This document shows, piece after piece, positions 18,210 to 25,566 of a stretch of 64,000 nt of DNA. The notes under the pieces are model-generated. The model was not told the DNA's origin. It was given only the letters and a program-made list of their open reading frames with translations, and ran no database searches. Made by a program: the position numbers and the translations under genes. The DNA is from Methylomonas sp. UP202 (GTDB taxonomy: Bacteria; Pseudomonadota; Gammaproteobacteria; Methylococcales; Methylomonadaceae), in contig NZ_CP123897.1 of the NCBI RefSeq assembly GCF_029910655.1, positions 4,267,547 to 4,331,546 of the forward strand. Direction: 5' to 3'. Every line of letters starts with the position of its first letter. Position 1 is the first letter of the stretch.

Positions 18210-19164
18210 TGCACTTAGGTCGGTAGTAACTCGTTTTCGGGCTTATCAGTTGGGTCAAGCAGGATCATCGTTCTCCTATTATGCAAATGATCATTTCACA
18301 TTAATCGAAAGTGTGATTACTGATTTAAACAACCCTCAGCTTAAGGATGAACTCTTAATCTGTGGAAAAACTAAGATTGACACACTACATATAACAAGCT
18401 GGGACCAGGATCATTGCAGCACCTCTGGATTAAACTGGATATTAACCAACCTGCTACCGATTAAAATTGAATATCCAGGATATGAACCGCACACAGAAAA
18501 CGGCAAAGCGTGTTTATCTAAAATTAGAGCATATCAGCGTGAATCTAAATCAAACGGATATTTGGTTAAAACACAATCTATAGATCCACCGTATATCGCT
18601 TCTTTGAATACTGCATCTGAATTAGGCTACAGAGACATTTTTTATCATCCCAAGCAGCTATATTCTTCAGCGAACAATAATTCGACGATTAAATTCTTCC
18701 GCCGTGGATCATTTAACGTACTGAGCCTAGGTGATGTTGAGGATCAAAATATCGCTGCAATGCTGCGTCGATGTAAAACACTCTGTCGCGAAGTGGATAT
18801 TATGATTCTCGCACATCACGGAGCTGACAATGGCTTTACTAACAAGAAATTTCTTGAACATATTAGGCCTTCGGTTGCAATTTGTAGTAGCAACTTTGAC
18901 AATCAGTATGACCACCCCAGTACTGAAGTTAGAAAGCTGCTATATGAACAAGATATTCAACTTGTTACAACTAAAACCGGCGATGTAGTAATCGAGTCAA
19001 CGGGTAATCATAGCTCAAGCTATCAAGTAACAAATCTTTATAGCAATTCAGAGAAAATATCGTCATCCACTAAATACAAGCCACGAAAAGCACACTGGCT
19101 ATCCATGAATTCTGATAGTTTTCGGAACTTACTTAGACCAGGTTTTAAGGGAATAAAACGGTAG
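18202..19164 (+). CDS. second MBL-fold protein, altered metal motif
   Basis: The 320-residue protein resembles ComEC-type MBL domains: TSWDQDHCS (65-73), then SLGDVEDQN and LAHHGADNGF. Compared with HxDxDH in the first MBL protein, the leading His is replaced (Ser66), while D68, D70, H71 and the HHG motif remain. It may bind one metal or be a sensor instead of a full enzyme. The C-terminal 60 residues are basic and low in complexity. It is last in the cassette, overlapping patatin by 8 bp; the next gene is on the other strand. Confidence 0.75.
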   Translation: MSNALRSVVTRFRAYQLGQAGSSFSYYANDHFTLIESVITDLNNPQLKDELLICGKTKIDTLHITSWDQDHCSTSGLNWILTNLLPIKIEYPGYEPHTENGKACLSKIRAYQRESKSNGYLVKTQSIDPPYIASLNTASELGYRDIFYHPKQLYSSANNNSTIKFFRRGSFNVLSLGDVEDQNIAAMLRRCKTLCREVDIMILAHHGADNGFTNKKFLEHIRPSVAICSSNFDNQYDHPSTEVRKLLYEQDIQLVTTKTGDVVIESTGNHSSSYQVTNLYSNSEKISSSTKYKPRKAHWLSMNSDSFRNLLRPGFKGIKR

Positions 19165-19217
19165 TAAAAACTTCTGTAATAGCAAACAATGATGTCCGAT
19201 TAGCCGAAATTATTCGG

Positions 19218-19417
19218 CTATCGTGGGCTATAGCCAATTGCCGCCAAGCCGCTTTTGATCTTTTCCGCAGCTGCTTGCATCCGGTAAGCCTCATCACCAT
19301 CTACAGCATTAGTGCGAAATTCGGCAAACCGACACGCTTTAAAAACTGCGCCAGATCCCAAGCTTCCTGATCGGATAATGACACCATCAAGGTTATTTCA
19401 TCCCGGTTCGTGATCAT
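19218..19417 (-). pseudogene. small ICE gene with a one-base frameshift
   Basis: ATG 19417 overlaps the TGA of the upstream gene (ATGA), a coupling signal. The first frame reads DEITLMVSLSDQEAWDLAQ and FLKRVG, then hits a stop. One base out of frame, the reading continues as FRTNAVDGDEAYRMQ and AAEKIKSGLAAIGYSPR to a TAG at 19218. The 200-bp span is one base short of the 201 needed for a 66-residue protein. This form (DQ-AW-AQFLKR ... DEAYRMQ) is familiar from small ICE proteins. Either a real inactivating deletion or a sequencing error explains it. Confidence 0.6.
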
Positions 19418-20088
19418 CTTGACCCCGCCTTACCGGTGTTTTGCGATGAATCGGATTCATCCATCACGGATTCGTCTTCGGTTACGGTTTCCGGCTCATC
19501 TTGAAGACCAGATTCTTGCCGAGCCAACCGCACCTCTTCACCATGCCCTTGTGCATACGCTTCCCGATGCGCCTGCCGTTCGATGGTGACAATTCGATTA
19601 GCCAAACGCTGTAACCGTTGCTGCCAATGGTACCGGGCATCCACACAATGCTTATTGTCGATGACCTGGCATAGCCACAAGGTATCCATGACCATCATCA
19701 GTTGATCGAGCAGTCGAATCAACTCTACAAACTGGGCAATTTGCGGCGAGGCAATCCGAGCCACGAATTCGCGGGGATGGGTGTAGGTGGGTATTTCAGC
19801 AATCCCGTTATCCGCTTTCAATTTCTCCAGACGGGCTTTTTCCTGCTGAAGTTGTTCGGCACATTCGGTAATCATCATACTGACAATAGCTTCAATTTCA
19901 TCGACGGCTTGTTCCTGACCAACGATGCGCAAAATCACATCAATCGCATACAGCGATCGAATCAAGCGCTCATAACTATTGCGTATGACGCGAATGGCTT
20001 GCTCGCTGTTAATCTTGAAAGTTCGTTCAAACACCGGACGGCTAATCGCAAGTCGAGCGGGTTTAATCGTTGCGGAAATTTCTGCCAT
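19414..20088 (-). CDS. ICE-associated protein, PFL_4669/DUF1845 (AcaB-like) family
   Basis: The 224-residue, mainly helical protein has no catalytic motif that I can see. The middle (PREFVARIASPQIAQFVELI, then RLLDQLMMVMDTLWLCQVI) and the start (KPARLAISRPVFERTFKIN) resemble a conserved ICE family near ssb. The last 35 residues are acidic and low in complexity. It reads away from ssb and is coupled to the broken small gene downstream. Its function is not known with confidence; related proteins have been linked to ICE gene regulation. Confidence 0.6.
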   Translation of the reverse strand: MAEISATIKPARLAISRPVFERTFKINSEQAIRVIRNSYERLIRSLYAIDVILRIVGQEQAVDEIEAIVSMMITECAEQLQQEKARLEKLKADNGIAEIPTYTHPREFVARIASPQIAQFVELIRLLDQLMMVMDTLWLCQVIDNKHCVDARYHWQQRLQRLANRIVTIERQAHREAYAQGHGEEVRLARQESGLQDEPETVTEDESVMDESDSSQNTGKAGSR

Positions 20089-20313
20089 TTGCGTTCCTGG
20101 TTCACGATGAGGGATAGCACCCGATAGTAAGCCAAGATTTTTTAATGCCTTTTGCAGCTAATGACGAATACGACATTTGCTGCAAGATCCCTCCAAATGT
20201 TTTCTGCTTCAATGGCCTCGACAGTTGTTTGATGGCCAAACCGACAGTGCTTTTGCTGAAACGGTTTCCTGTCAGCAACTCCACCCAACCCTTCATGTTG
20301 TCTTTCAAGACGA

Positions 20314-20394
20314 CTGAATCCGGCATTAGCCGGCGTTCCGTTGTTAAGCGGCGGCGATGGTGTTCATCGTCGTATCAGGTGCGTCAAGCCTGAT
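20314..20394 (+). ncRNA. four-stem structured element, copy 1
   Basis: Four successive stem-loops can be drawn: CCGGC-atta-GCCGG, CCGTT-gtta-AGCGG, CGATG-gtgtt-CATCG and ATCAGG-N9-CCTGAT. A second copy at 28829-28910 keeps all four with paired changes. Both copies lie directly upstream of a GGGG-type leader. The direction is assumed from the downstream genes. No known RNA family was recognised. Confidence 0.6.
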
Positions 20395-20407
20395 GTGATT
20401 TTGTTTT

Positions 20408-20490
20408 TACCCTGTCCGGGAATGTATTTTCCCAACCGGGATGATGCCTCCAGGACGATCCCCATCACCGCGCAGATGGGTTTATTTTTA
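20408..20490 (+). promoter_or_regulatory. ssb leader with terminator-like hairpin
   Basis: The front part has the shared layout in a divergent form: CCC (20410-20412), GGGAA (20418-20422), TTCCC (20429-20433) and CCGGG (20436-20440). It is followed by a perfect hairpin CCCATC-N8-GATGGG (20461-20480) with the T-rich tail TTTATTTTT. The start codon of ssb is at 20524. The arrangement looks like a transcription attenuator. Confidence 0.6.
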
Positions 20491-20523
20491 ACTGTCGGGC
20501 GCGGCCGATTGGAGGATTTGATC

Positions 20524-20967
20524 ATGGCAAACCGTGGTGTGAATAAAGTTATTTTATTGGGTCGTCTTGGCGCTGATCCGGATATTCGGTATCTACCCAA
20601 TAACGGCGGCAAAGTGGTTGCAGTGCGTTTGGCGACCAGCGAAGTCTGGAAAGATACAAAAAACGCCAAACAAGAACGTACGGAATGGCATCGGGTGGTT
20701 TTTTTCAAAAAACTGGCCGACACCGCTGGCGAGTATTTGAAGAAAGGTTGCCAGATTTACGTGGAAGGCACGCTTCGCACTCAGCAATGGGACAAAAATG
20801 GCGAAAAGCGCTACCGCACGGAAGTCGTGGCTCATGAACTGCAAATGCTGGATCGCGCAGGCGATTCGTCTGGCACCAATGGCCATGCCCATCCGACTTC
20901 TTCACCATCCACTGCATCTGATGCTGCAGGTATGGATGAGGATTTCGATGATATCCCGTTTTTCTGA
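20524..20967 (+). CDS. ssb: single-stranded DNA-binding protein
   Basis: SSB coats single-stranded DNA and recruits repair proteins through its C-terminal tip. The 147-residue product starts at ATG 20524 behind TTGGAGG (in-frame upstream codons belong to the leader). The OB-fold spans residues 1-108 ([20 protein letters not shown] ... [11 protein letters not shown]), followed by a short linker and the acidic tip [11 protein letters not shown]. The ssb-bet-exo order matches the SXT-type recombination module and should serve ICE recombination or plasmid-like replication. Confidence 0.95.
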   Translation: MANRGVNKVILLGRLGADPDIRYLPNNGGKVVAVRLATSEVWKDTKNAKQERTEWHRVVFFKKLADTAGEYLKKGCQIYVEGTLRTQQWDKNGEKRYRTEVVAHELQMLDRAGDSSGTNGHAHPTSSPSTASDAAGMDEDFDDIPFF

Positions 20968-21049
20968 TCAACCGCTTTAGTGACTTTCGGCCAACCGGCT
21001 TGAACTACTCACAATTTGCCGAATAGCGTTGCTATGTCGGTGTTTTTTA

Positions 21050-21091
21050 CCCCATGGGGACGTCATTCCCCGACTGGGGCATTGCGTCCTC
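21050..21091 (+). promoter_or_regulatory. structured leader of bet
   Basis: CCCC (21050-21053) precedes the stem arm GGGGACG (21056-21062), the inner hairpin CCCC-gact-GGGG (21068-21079), and the closing arm CGTCCTC (21085-21091). The arms pair over 7 bp with one G-T. A short T-run and AAGGAG follow; ATG is at 21112. Confidence 0.65.
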
Positions 21092-21111
21092 ACTTTTTAA
21101 GGAGACACGCA

Positions 21112-22164
21112 ATGAGCAATCAATCCCGTACCCATTACCCACCCAAAACCCGCAATCTGCTGATGCCGATTGACGCCAACCAGGTCTATGGCCTTTCCGA
21201 GCAATCCTGGAAAGTGCTTACCGAAGTGACTTTCCCAACGGCTAAAACGCCCGAAGCCATCTTAATGGCGCTGGATTACTGCAAAGCTCGCAAGCTGGAT
21301 ATTTTCAAAAAGCCGGTGCATGTGGTGCCGATGTGGAGTGCCGCCTTGGGCCGTAATGTCGAAACCGTTTGGCCGTCCATTATGGAAATCCAGACCACAG
21401 CCTCGCGCACCGGGGTTTGGGCTGGAATGGATCGCCCCGTATGGGGACCCGATATCACCAAAACCTTTAGCGGTCGCTATAAGGACGACAACGACCAATG
21501 GCAAGAATCCAGTGTCACCGTGACGTTTCCCGAATGGGTTGCGGTAACCGTGTACCGGATTGTCAGCGGCAAGCGCTGTGCCTTCACCGAAGAAGTGTAT
21601 TGGCAAGAAGCGTATAGCACCGCTGGCGGTAAAAACTCGCAAGTACCCACCGCTATGTGGATCAAACGGCCAAAAGGTCAGTTGGCCAAGTGCGGTAAAG
21701 CGGCTTCACTGCGTGCGGCCTTTCCTGAGGAATGTGGCTATGCCGCAGAGGAAATGGATGGCAAAAGCATCGACGACATCAATGATGGCAGTGTGATTAA
21801 TGGCACAGCCAGTCGCGTTGACGAAGCAGTGTTTCGCGATGATGCGAATGTCGGCACTGTTGAGCCACCGCGGGTGATTGATCTATCGATGATTTCACCC
21901 AAGGTGCAAAAAGCGGTTAGTGAACTGGTCCGACGTACCGCGTTGGCTGGGGCCTGGAAAGCGGCTTACGACTATGCCAACAACAAGTTTGTCGGACTGG
22001 ATTTGACCTTTGCCATTGCGGAATTGGACAAAGCCTCGACAGCGGCCATGGCAACGTCAACTGATGCCCAGCATCCGATTGACAGCACGGCCATACCGCC
22101 GATGTCCGATCCTGCTTCTGAAGCGCTCACCCAAGCACGGGAAACGCTCGGCACGCATCGCTAA
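21112..22164 (+). CDS. bet: Bet/RecT-family single-strand annealing protein
   Basis: The 350-residue protein anneals complementary single strands in lambda Red-type recombination. The start at ATG 21112 sits behind TTAAGGAG; in-frame upstream codons belong to the leader. Family landmarks: TPEAILMALDYCKARKLDI, FKKPVHVVPM, SIMEIQTTASRTG, and KCGKAASLRAAFPEE. The C-terminal 80 residues are a poorly conserved tail. The partner exonuclease is two genes downstream. Confidence 0.92.
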   Translation: MSNQSRTHYPPKTRNLLMPIDANQVYGLSEQSWKVLTEVTFPTAKTPEAILMALDYCKARKLDIFKKPVHVVPMWSAALGRNVETVWPSIMEIQTTASRTGVWAGMDRPVWGPDITKTFSGRYKDDNDQWQESSVTVTFPEWVAVTVYRIVSGKRCAFTEEVYWQEAYSTAGGKNSQVPTAMWIKRPKGQLAKCGKAASLRAAFPEECGYAAEEMDGKSIDDINDGSVINGTASRVDEAVFRDDANVGTVEPPRVIDLSMISPKVQKAVSELVRRTALAGAWKAAYDYANNKFVGLDLTFAIAELDKASTAAMATSTDAQHPIDSTAIPPMSDPASEALTQARETLGTHR

Positions 22165-22215
22165 TCGTTTGATGTTTTAACCTTTAACTGCCAGCCACTC
22201 GCTGGTCATTTTCAA

Positions 22216-22263
22216 CCCTACCAGGGCGCCTTGTATCGCCCTTGGGGTGATTGTCATGGCGCC
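22216..22263 (+). promoter_or_regulatory. structured leader of the 110-aa gene
   Basis: CCCT (22216-22219) precedes AGGGCGCC (22223-22230), the inner CCCTTGGGG (22239-22247), and GGCGCC (22258-22263). The outer arms GGCGCC/GGCGCC pair over 6 bp. TTTTT and GAAGGAG follow, with ATG at 22284. Confidence 0.62.
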
Positions 22264-22283
22264 TTTTTACTGAAGGAGATGTC

Positions 22284-22616
22284 ATGAATGCTATTGATCA
22301 ATCATCAAACCGCCTACCGTGTCATACCGACTGGCATCGTTACGATTCACCAACGGTATTACGCCGACATGGACGCAGTTACTTGGAGCGCAGCATAAAT
22401 CCAGGCCATTCGGTGCATGAAATTCCTGTGCCTAGTCCGACTGAATTGCAAAGTTTGGTCGAAAGCTATGGCGGGCTTTATCTTGCTAATGTCGATCAGA
22501 TTTTGCTGGTCTTTGCGGATTATCACTGGGCCAGGCGCTGTAATCATCAACTCGTTAGGCGCGGGTTATCGACACTGCACCTCGGTTGTCATATTCGCTT
22601 GCAGGAGCAGTCGTGA
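22284..22616 (+). CDS. unrecognised ICE protein (110 aa) coupled to exo
   Basis: ATG 22284 follows GAAGGAG. The protein is soluble and mildly basic, with no motif that I recognise; SYGGLYLANVDQILLVFADYH is its most hydrophobic part. Its stop overlaps the exo start (TGATG), so it is translated with the exonuclease. Its position between bet and exo suggests a part in the recombination module, but nothing else supports this. Confidence 0.7.
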   Translation: MNAIDQSSNRLPCHTDWHRYDSPTVLRRHGRSYLERSINPGHSVHEIPVPSPTELQSLVESYGGLYLANVDQILLVFADYHWARRCNHQLVRRGLSTLHLGCHIRLQEQS

Positions 22617-23617
22617 TGAACATCATCAATGTCTCGCAGCGATCGGACGAATGGTGTGCTTGGCGAGCCCAAGGCGTCAGTGCCAGTGAGGCGGCGATTA
22701 TTATGAATCGTTCGCCACACAAAACCCCTTGGCGCTTGTGGGCCGAAAAGGTCGGCCTCGTGCTCAAAGCTAACCTAGATAACAATCCGTTGATTCGGAT
22801 CGGTATCGCGCAAGAACCTGAAGCCTTACAACGCTTCGAGGAACAGCACGATGTCATGCTACTACCACTTTGTGCAGAGTCCGAGCAGTTTCCACTGATG
22901 CGGGCGTCGTTTGATGGCTTATCGGACACAAACGAGCCGGTAGAAATCAAATGTCCGCATGAATCGACCTTTCTGGATGTCGTGCTCAACCGCGAACAAT
23001 CCGAAGCCTATCAGCTTTACTGGTGCCAAGTGCAACAGCAAATACTGGTAGCAGAGGCTCAACGCGGCTTTTTGTTTTTCTACCATCAAGGTCAGGACGT
23101 GACGTTTGAGATCCAACGGGATGAGGTATTTCTCAGTCAGTTGGTCGATACCGCCATGGAATTCTGGGCAAAGGTCAAAAACCGCAAGGAACCTGACAAG
23201 CAACCGGAGCGGGATTTGTATTTACCGCAAGGTCTGTCTGAACAGCAATGGCAGCAACTGGCGGCGAACTATCGCAGCCATGCCACGAAAATCGACGACC
23301 TGAAAGCCCAGCTTAAAGCTTTGGAAGCCCATCAATCCGACATCGAGCAAAACCTGGTGTCGTTAATGGGTGAGTATCTGCTGGCTGAACATTCCGGATT
23401 ACGGGTCAGTCGTTTTCAGAGCCAAGGCGCGATTGATTACAAAGCGGTGATGAAGGCGTTATTGCCGGATGTCACCGACGCTGTACTCGACCGCTACCGT
23501 AAATTGCCCACTCCAAGGGTGCGCATTACCTGTCGTGATGACAGCGGTCGGCTCGCGGAAGTGCCTTTTGATGCGGAAGTCTTAAAAGACATCGCAGGCG
23601 TGGATTACTGGTTCTGA
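22616..23617 (+). CDS. exo: YqaJ-type exonuclease (lambda Exo family)
   Basis: The enzyme resects double-stranded DNA 5' to 3' for the Bet annealase. The 333-residue protein starts at ATG 22616 (MNIINVSQRSDEWCAWRAQG). It carries RSDEW...GVSASEAAIIMN, a later SFDGL and PVEIKCPH (D and E-x-K catalytic residues), and a Q-containing helix in QLYWCQVQQQILVAEA after a short spacer: the normal YqaJ order. The C-terminus is coiled-coil then a short domain, ending in VDYWF, an acidic-aromatic tip like that of SSB. Confidence 0.92.
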   Translation: MNIINVSQRSDEWCAWRAQGVSASEAAIIMNRSPHKTPWRLWAEKVGLVLKANLDNNPLIRIGIAQEPEALQRFEEQHDVMLLPLCAESEQFPLMRASFDGLSDTNEPVEIKCPHESTFLDVVLNREQSEAYQLYWCQVQQQILVAEAQRGFLFFYHQGQDVTFEIQRDEVFLSQLVDTAMEFWAKVKNRKEPDKQPERDLYLPQGLSEQQWQQLAANYRSHATKIDDLKAQLKALEAHQSDIEQNLVSLMGEYLLAEHSGLRVSRFQSQGAIDYKAVMKALLPDVTDAVLDRYRKLPTPRVRITCRDDSGRLAEVPFDAEVLKDIAGVDYWF

Positions 23618-23693
23618 GCTACGGGTTCAGTCTCGGCATAAACGCTGTTAATTAGTTTGTCAAACACTCTGGTTCGCCAGATATTCATTCCTA

Positions 23694-23735
23694 CCCGACG
23701 GGGATACTGTTCCCGTCCGGGGATCGGTGTGCCCC
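23694..23735 (+). promoter_or_regulatory. structured leader of the AAA ATPase gene
   Basis: CCC (23694-23696), GGGGATAC (23700-23707), inner CCC/GGGG (23712-23722) and GTGCCCC (23729-23735). The outer arms pair GGGG with CCCC and AC with GT. The distance to ATG 23772 is longer than in the other leaders. The ribosome binding site is AAAGGAG. Confidence 0.55.
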
Positions 23736-23771
23736 TGCTTCGGGTAATAACCTCAAGCAAAGGAGTTCACT

Positions 23772-24713
23772 ATGTATCAATCTTATTCGATTGCCGATAC
23801 CTTCGGCATTCAGGCCCCGGCGTCCATGAAAGTGGAAGGCTTTGTCCCAGGCCAAAATACCTATGTGCCGGCACAAAGACCCTATGTATTTCGCAAGGAT
23901 CACTTGCGCGACGTGCTGGCATTTTTAGGCGCTCACAATGGCGACGGTTTATACCTGACCGGCCCTACCGGTTCCGGAAAAACCTCGTTGTTGGAGCAAG
24001 TCGCGGCGCGTCTAAACTGGGGCGTGCATTCGGTCACCGGTCACGGTCGACTGGAACTCAACGACCTGCTCGGCCAGTACATGCTGGTCGACGGCGGCGC
24101 GATGAAGTGGATCGATGGCCCTTTGACCTTGGCGGTTCGCTTAGGCCATGTGCTGTTGATTAACGAAATCGATGCCATCGATCCGGCCGAGCTGATTGGC
24201 TTGAATGAAATTGTTGAAGGGAAACCCCTAACAATTCCGCAGACTGGCGCTGTGATTACCCCGCACCCTAAATTCCGTTTGGTCGCCACCGGCAATAGTG
24301 CTGGTAGTGGCGATCAGTCGGGCTTGTACCAAGGTGTATTACGTCAGAACCTAGCCTTCTTAGACAGGTTTCGACTGATGGAAGTCGGCTACCCCGAACC
24401 CGAAGACGAAATGAAACTGCTGGCCGATGTGGTGCCGAGTATGCCGGAAACGGTACGCGAAAGCATGATCAAAGTCGCCAATCAGATTCGTAAAGTCTTT
24501 GTCGGCGGTGCCGATGGCGGCGGCATGTTATCGGTGACCTTATCCACGCGCGGTTTAGTGCGCTGGGCATCGTTGGTGGCCACCTTCAAAAGTGCGCCCA
24601 ATGCCTTGGCCTATTCCCTGGATCGGGCATTGACCTTTCGAGCTGAACCTGCCGAACGCGAAGCGATTCATCGCATCGCCAAGGATGTGTTTGGCGATGA
24701 CTGGCAGGTGTAA
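23772..24713 (+). CDS. MoxR/CobS-like AAA+ ATPase
   Basis: The 313-residue AAA+ protein has Walker A GPTGSGKT (64-71), Walker B VLLINEIDAID, and sensor-type FRLVATGNSAG. ATPases of this class work as remodellers with a VWA-domain partner, as in CobS-CobT and MoxR-VWA pairs. The VWA partner is at 26861-28681, two genes on. A CobS-like ATPase is also found in the SXT core. The next gene starts 2 bp after its stop. Confidence 0.88.
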   Translation: MYQSYSIADTFGIQAPASMKVEGFVPGQNTYVPAQRPYVFRKDHLRDVLAFLGAHNGDGLYLTGPTGSGKTSLLEQVAARLNWGVHSVTGHGRLELNDLLGQYMLVDGGAMKWIDGPLTLAVRLGHVLLINEIDAIDPAELIGLNEIVEGKPLTIPQTGAVITPHPKFRLVATGNSAGSGDQSGLYQGVLRQNLAFLDRFRLMEVGYPEPEDEMKLLADVVPSMPETVRESMIKVANQIRKVFVGGADGGGMLSVTLSTRGLVRWASLVATFKSAPNALAYSLDRALTFRAEPAEREAIHRIAKDVFGDDWQV

Positions 24714-24715
24714 CC

Positions 24716-25483
24716 ATGGCCGCCTGGAATCTCTATCGTCATCGTAACAGCGATGGCAGTTCCAAAGACTGGGCGGTCAGGAGTAATTCGGATGGATCAA
24801 TTACGACGCGTTGGGGCAAAACAGCAGATACTTTGCCGAGCGTGAGCAACCGATACGGCGTTAAGCAGTTCGACATCGAACGACGAAAGCAAGCCAAAGG
24901 CTATGTCTTGGTCGGCGCAGTTGAAATTGATGTGAACGGTAATGTGGTGTTTCCGGGCAAGACTCCGGCAACCCAGCCACAAAGACCTGAACCTGATGCA
25001 AATCCCGACCCCGAGCTACCTCCACCCGTCGATGCGCTGTATTGGACCATCGAATGTCGAGCGAAACAGGCCATTCGAGTGGAATTGGGTATCGAGGTCA
25101 GGCGACTGATCGGCGTTATTCAAACCTTGTCGGATCAACATGCTACGCCTGCACAAGACTGGGATGGCTGGCAACAATTGATTAATGCCACCCTCAATGC
25201 CGAAACCTTTGAACTGAACGGCCAGATTAAATCAGCGCATGGCATTCTGCCTTGGTTGTTTTTACTGGCATTGAAAGCAAAAGGCTTCAAAGGCGTGGAC
25301 ATCGATATTGCCACCGAAACCGCCCGAGACCTCTCGGTCGATCTGAAAGCTGAACAGGACGTGCTGACATTGTTTGGCACTGATCTGGACAGCATTCGCG
25401 ACACCGCAGAAGTGTTAGGTCTGCTCAAACCCCGATTAAATCTGGCAGCGGCCATGTCCGACACGGACGACTGCTGGTTTTAA
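24716..25483 (+). CDS. WGR-like domain protein
   Basis: The 255-residue protein starts with a WGR-like module (WNLYRHRNSDGSSKDWAV, then TRWGKTADTLPS and KQAKGYVLVG), a fold that binds nucleic acid in PARPs and in some bacterial proteins. After a Pro-rich linker (about 83-105) there is a helical C-terminal region ending SDTDDCWF. The ATG is 2 bp after the ATPase stop, so both share one transcript. The acidic-aromatic tip resembles that of SSB. The exact role is unknown. Confidence 0.75.
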   Translation: MAAWNLYRHRNSDGSSKDWAVRSNSDGSITTRWGKTADTLPSVSNRYGVKQFDIERRKQAKGYVLVGAVEIDVNGNVVFPGKTPATQPQRPEPDANPDPELPPPVDALYWTIECRAKQAIRVELGIEVRRLIGVIQTLSDQHATPAQDWDGWQQLINATLNAETFELNGQIKSAHGILPWLFLLALKAKGFKGVDIDIATETARDLSVDLKAEQDVLTLFGTDLDSIRDTAEVLGLLKPRLNLAAAMSDTDDCWF

Positions 25484-25505
25484 CCGGTTTGTTATTTTCA
25501 TTTAA

Positions 25506-25548
25506 CCCGACAGGGGCACATCGGCCCCAGCGGGGATGGGTGTGCCTC
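25506..25548 (+). promoter_or_regulatory. structured leader of the DUF3150 gene
   Basis: CCC (25506-25508), GGGGCACA (25513-25520), inner CCCC-agc-GGGG (25525-25535) and TGTGCCTC (25541-25548). The outer arms pair over 8 bp with one G-T. ATTTTAGGAGG follows; ATG is at 25567. This is the cleanest example of the family. Confidence 0.7.
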
Positions 25549-25566
25549 TCATTTTAGGAGGTTCCC

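Larger units (their letters stand above)
20089..20523 (+). other. 435-bp gene-free region before ssb
   Basis: This stretch separates divergent genes. Its right half holds the four-stem element (20314-20394), a G/C-clamped leader (20408-20440) and a terminator-like hairpin (20461-20489). The left half, 20100-20310, shows no supported gene: a 74-codon minus-strand frame there runs into the four-stem element and matches nothing I recognise. Confidence 0.6.

Noticed and set aside
20102..20326. 74-codon minus-strand ORF upstream of the DUF1845-like gene
   Set aside because: It begins inside the four-stem element, has no ribosome binding site that I can see, and no recognisable protein feature.
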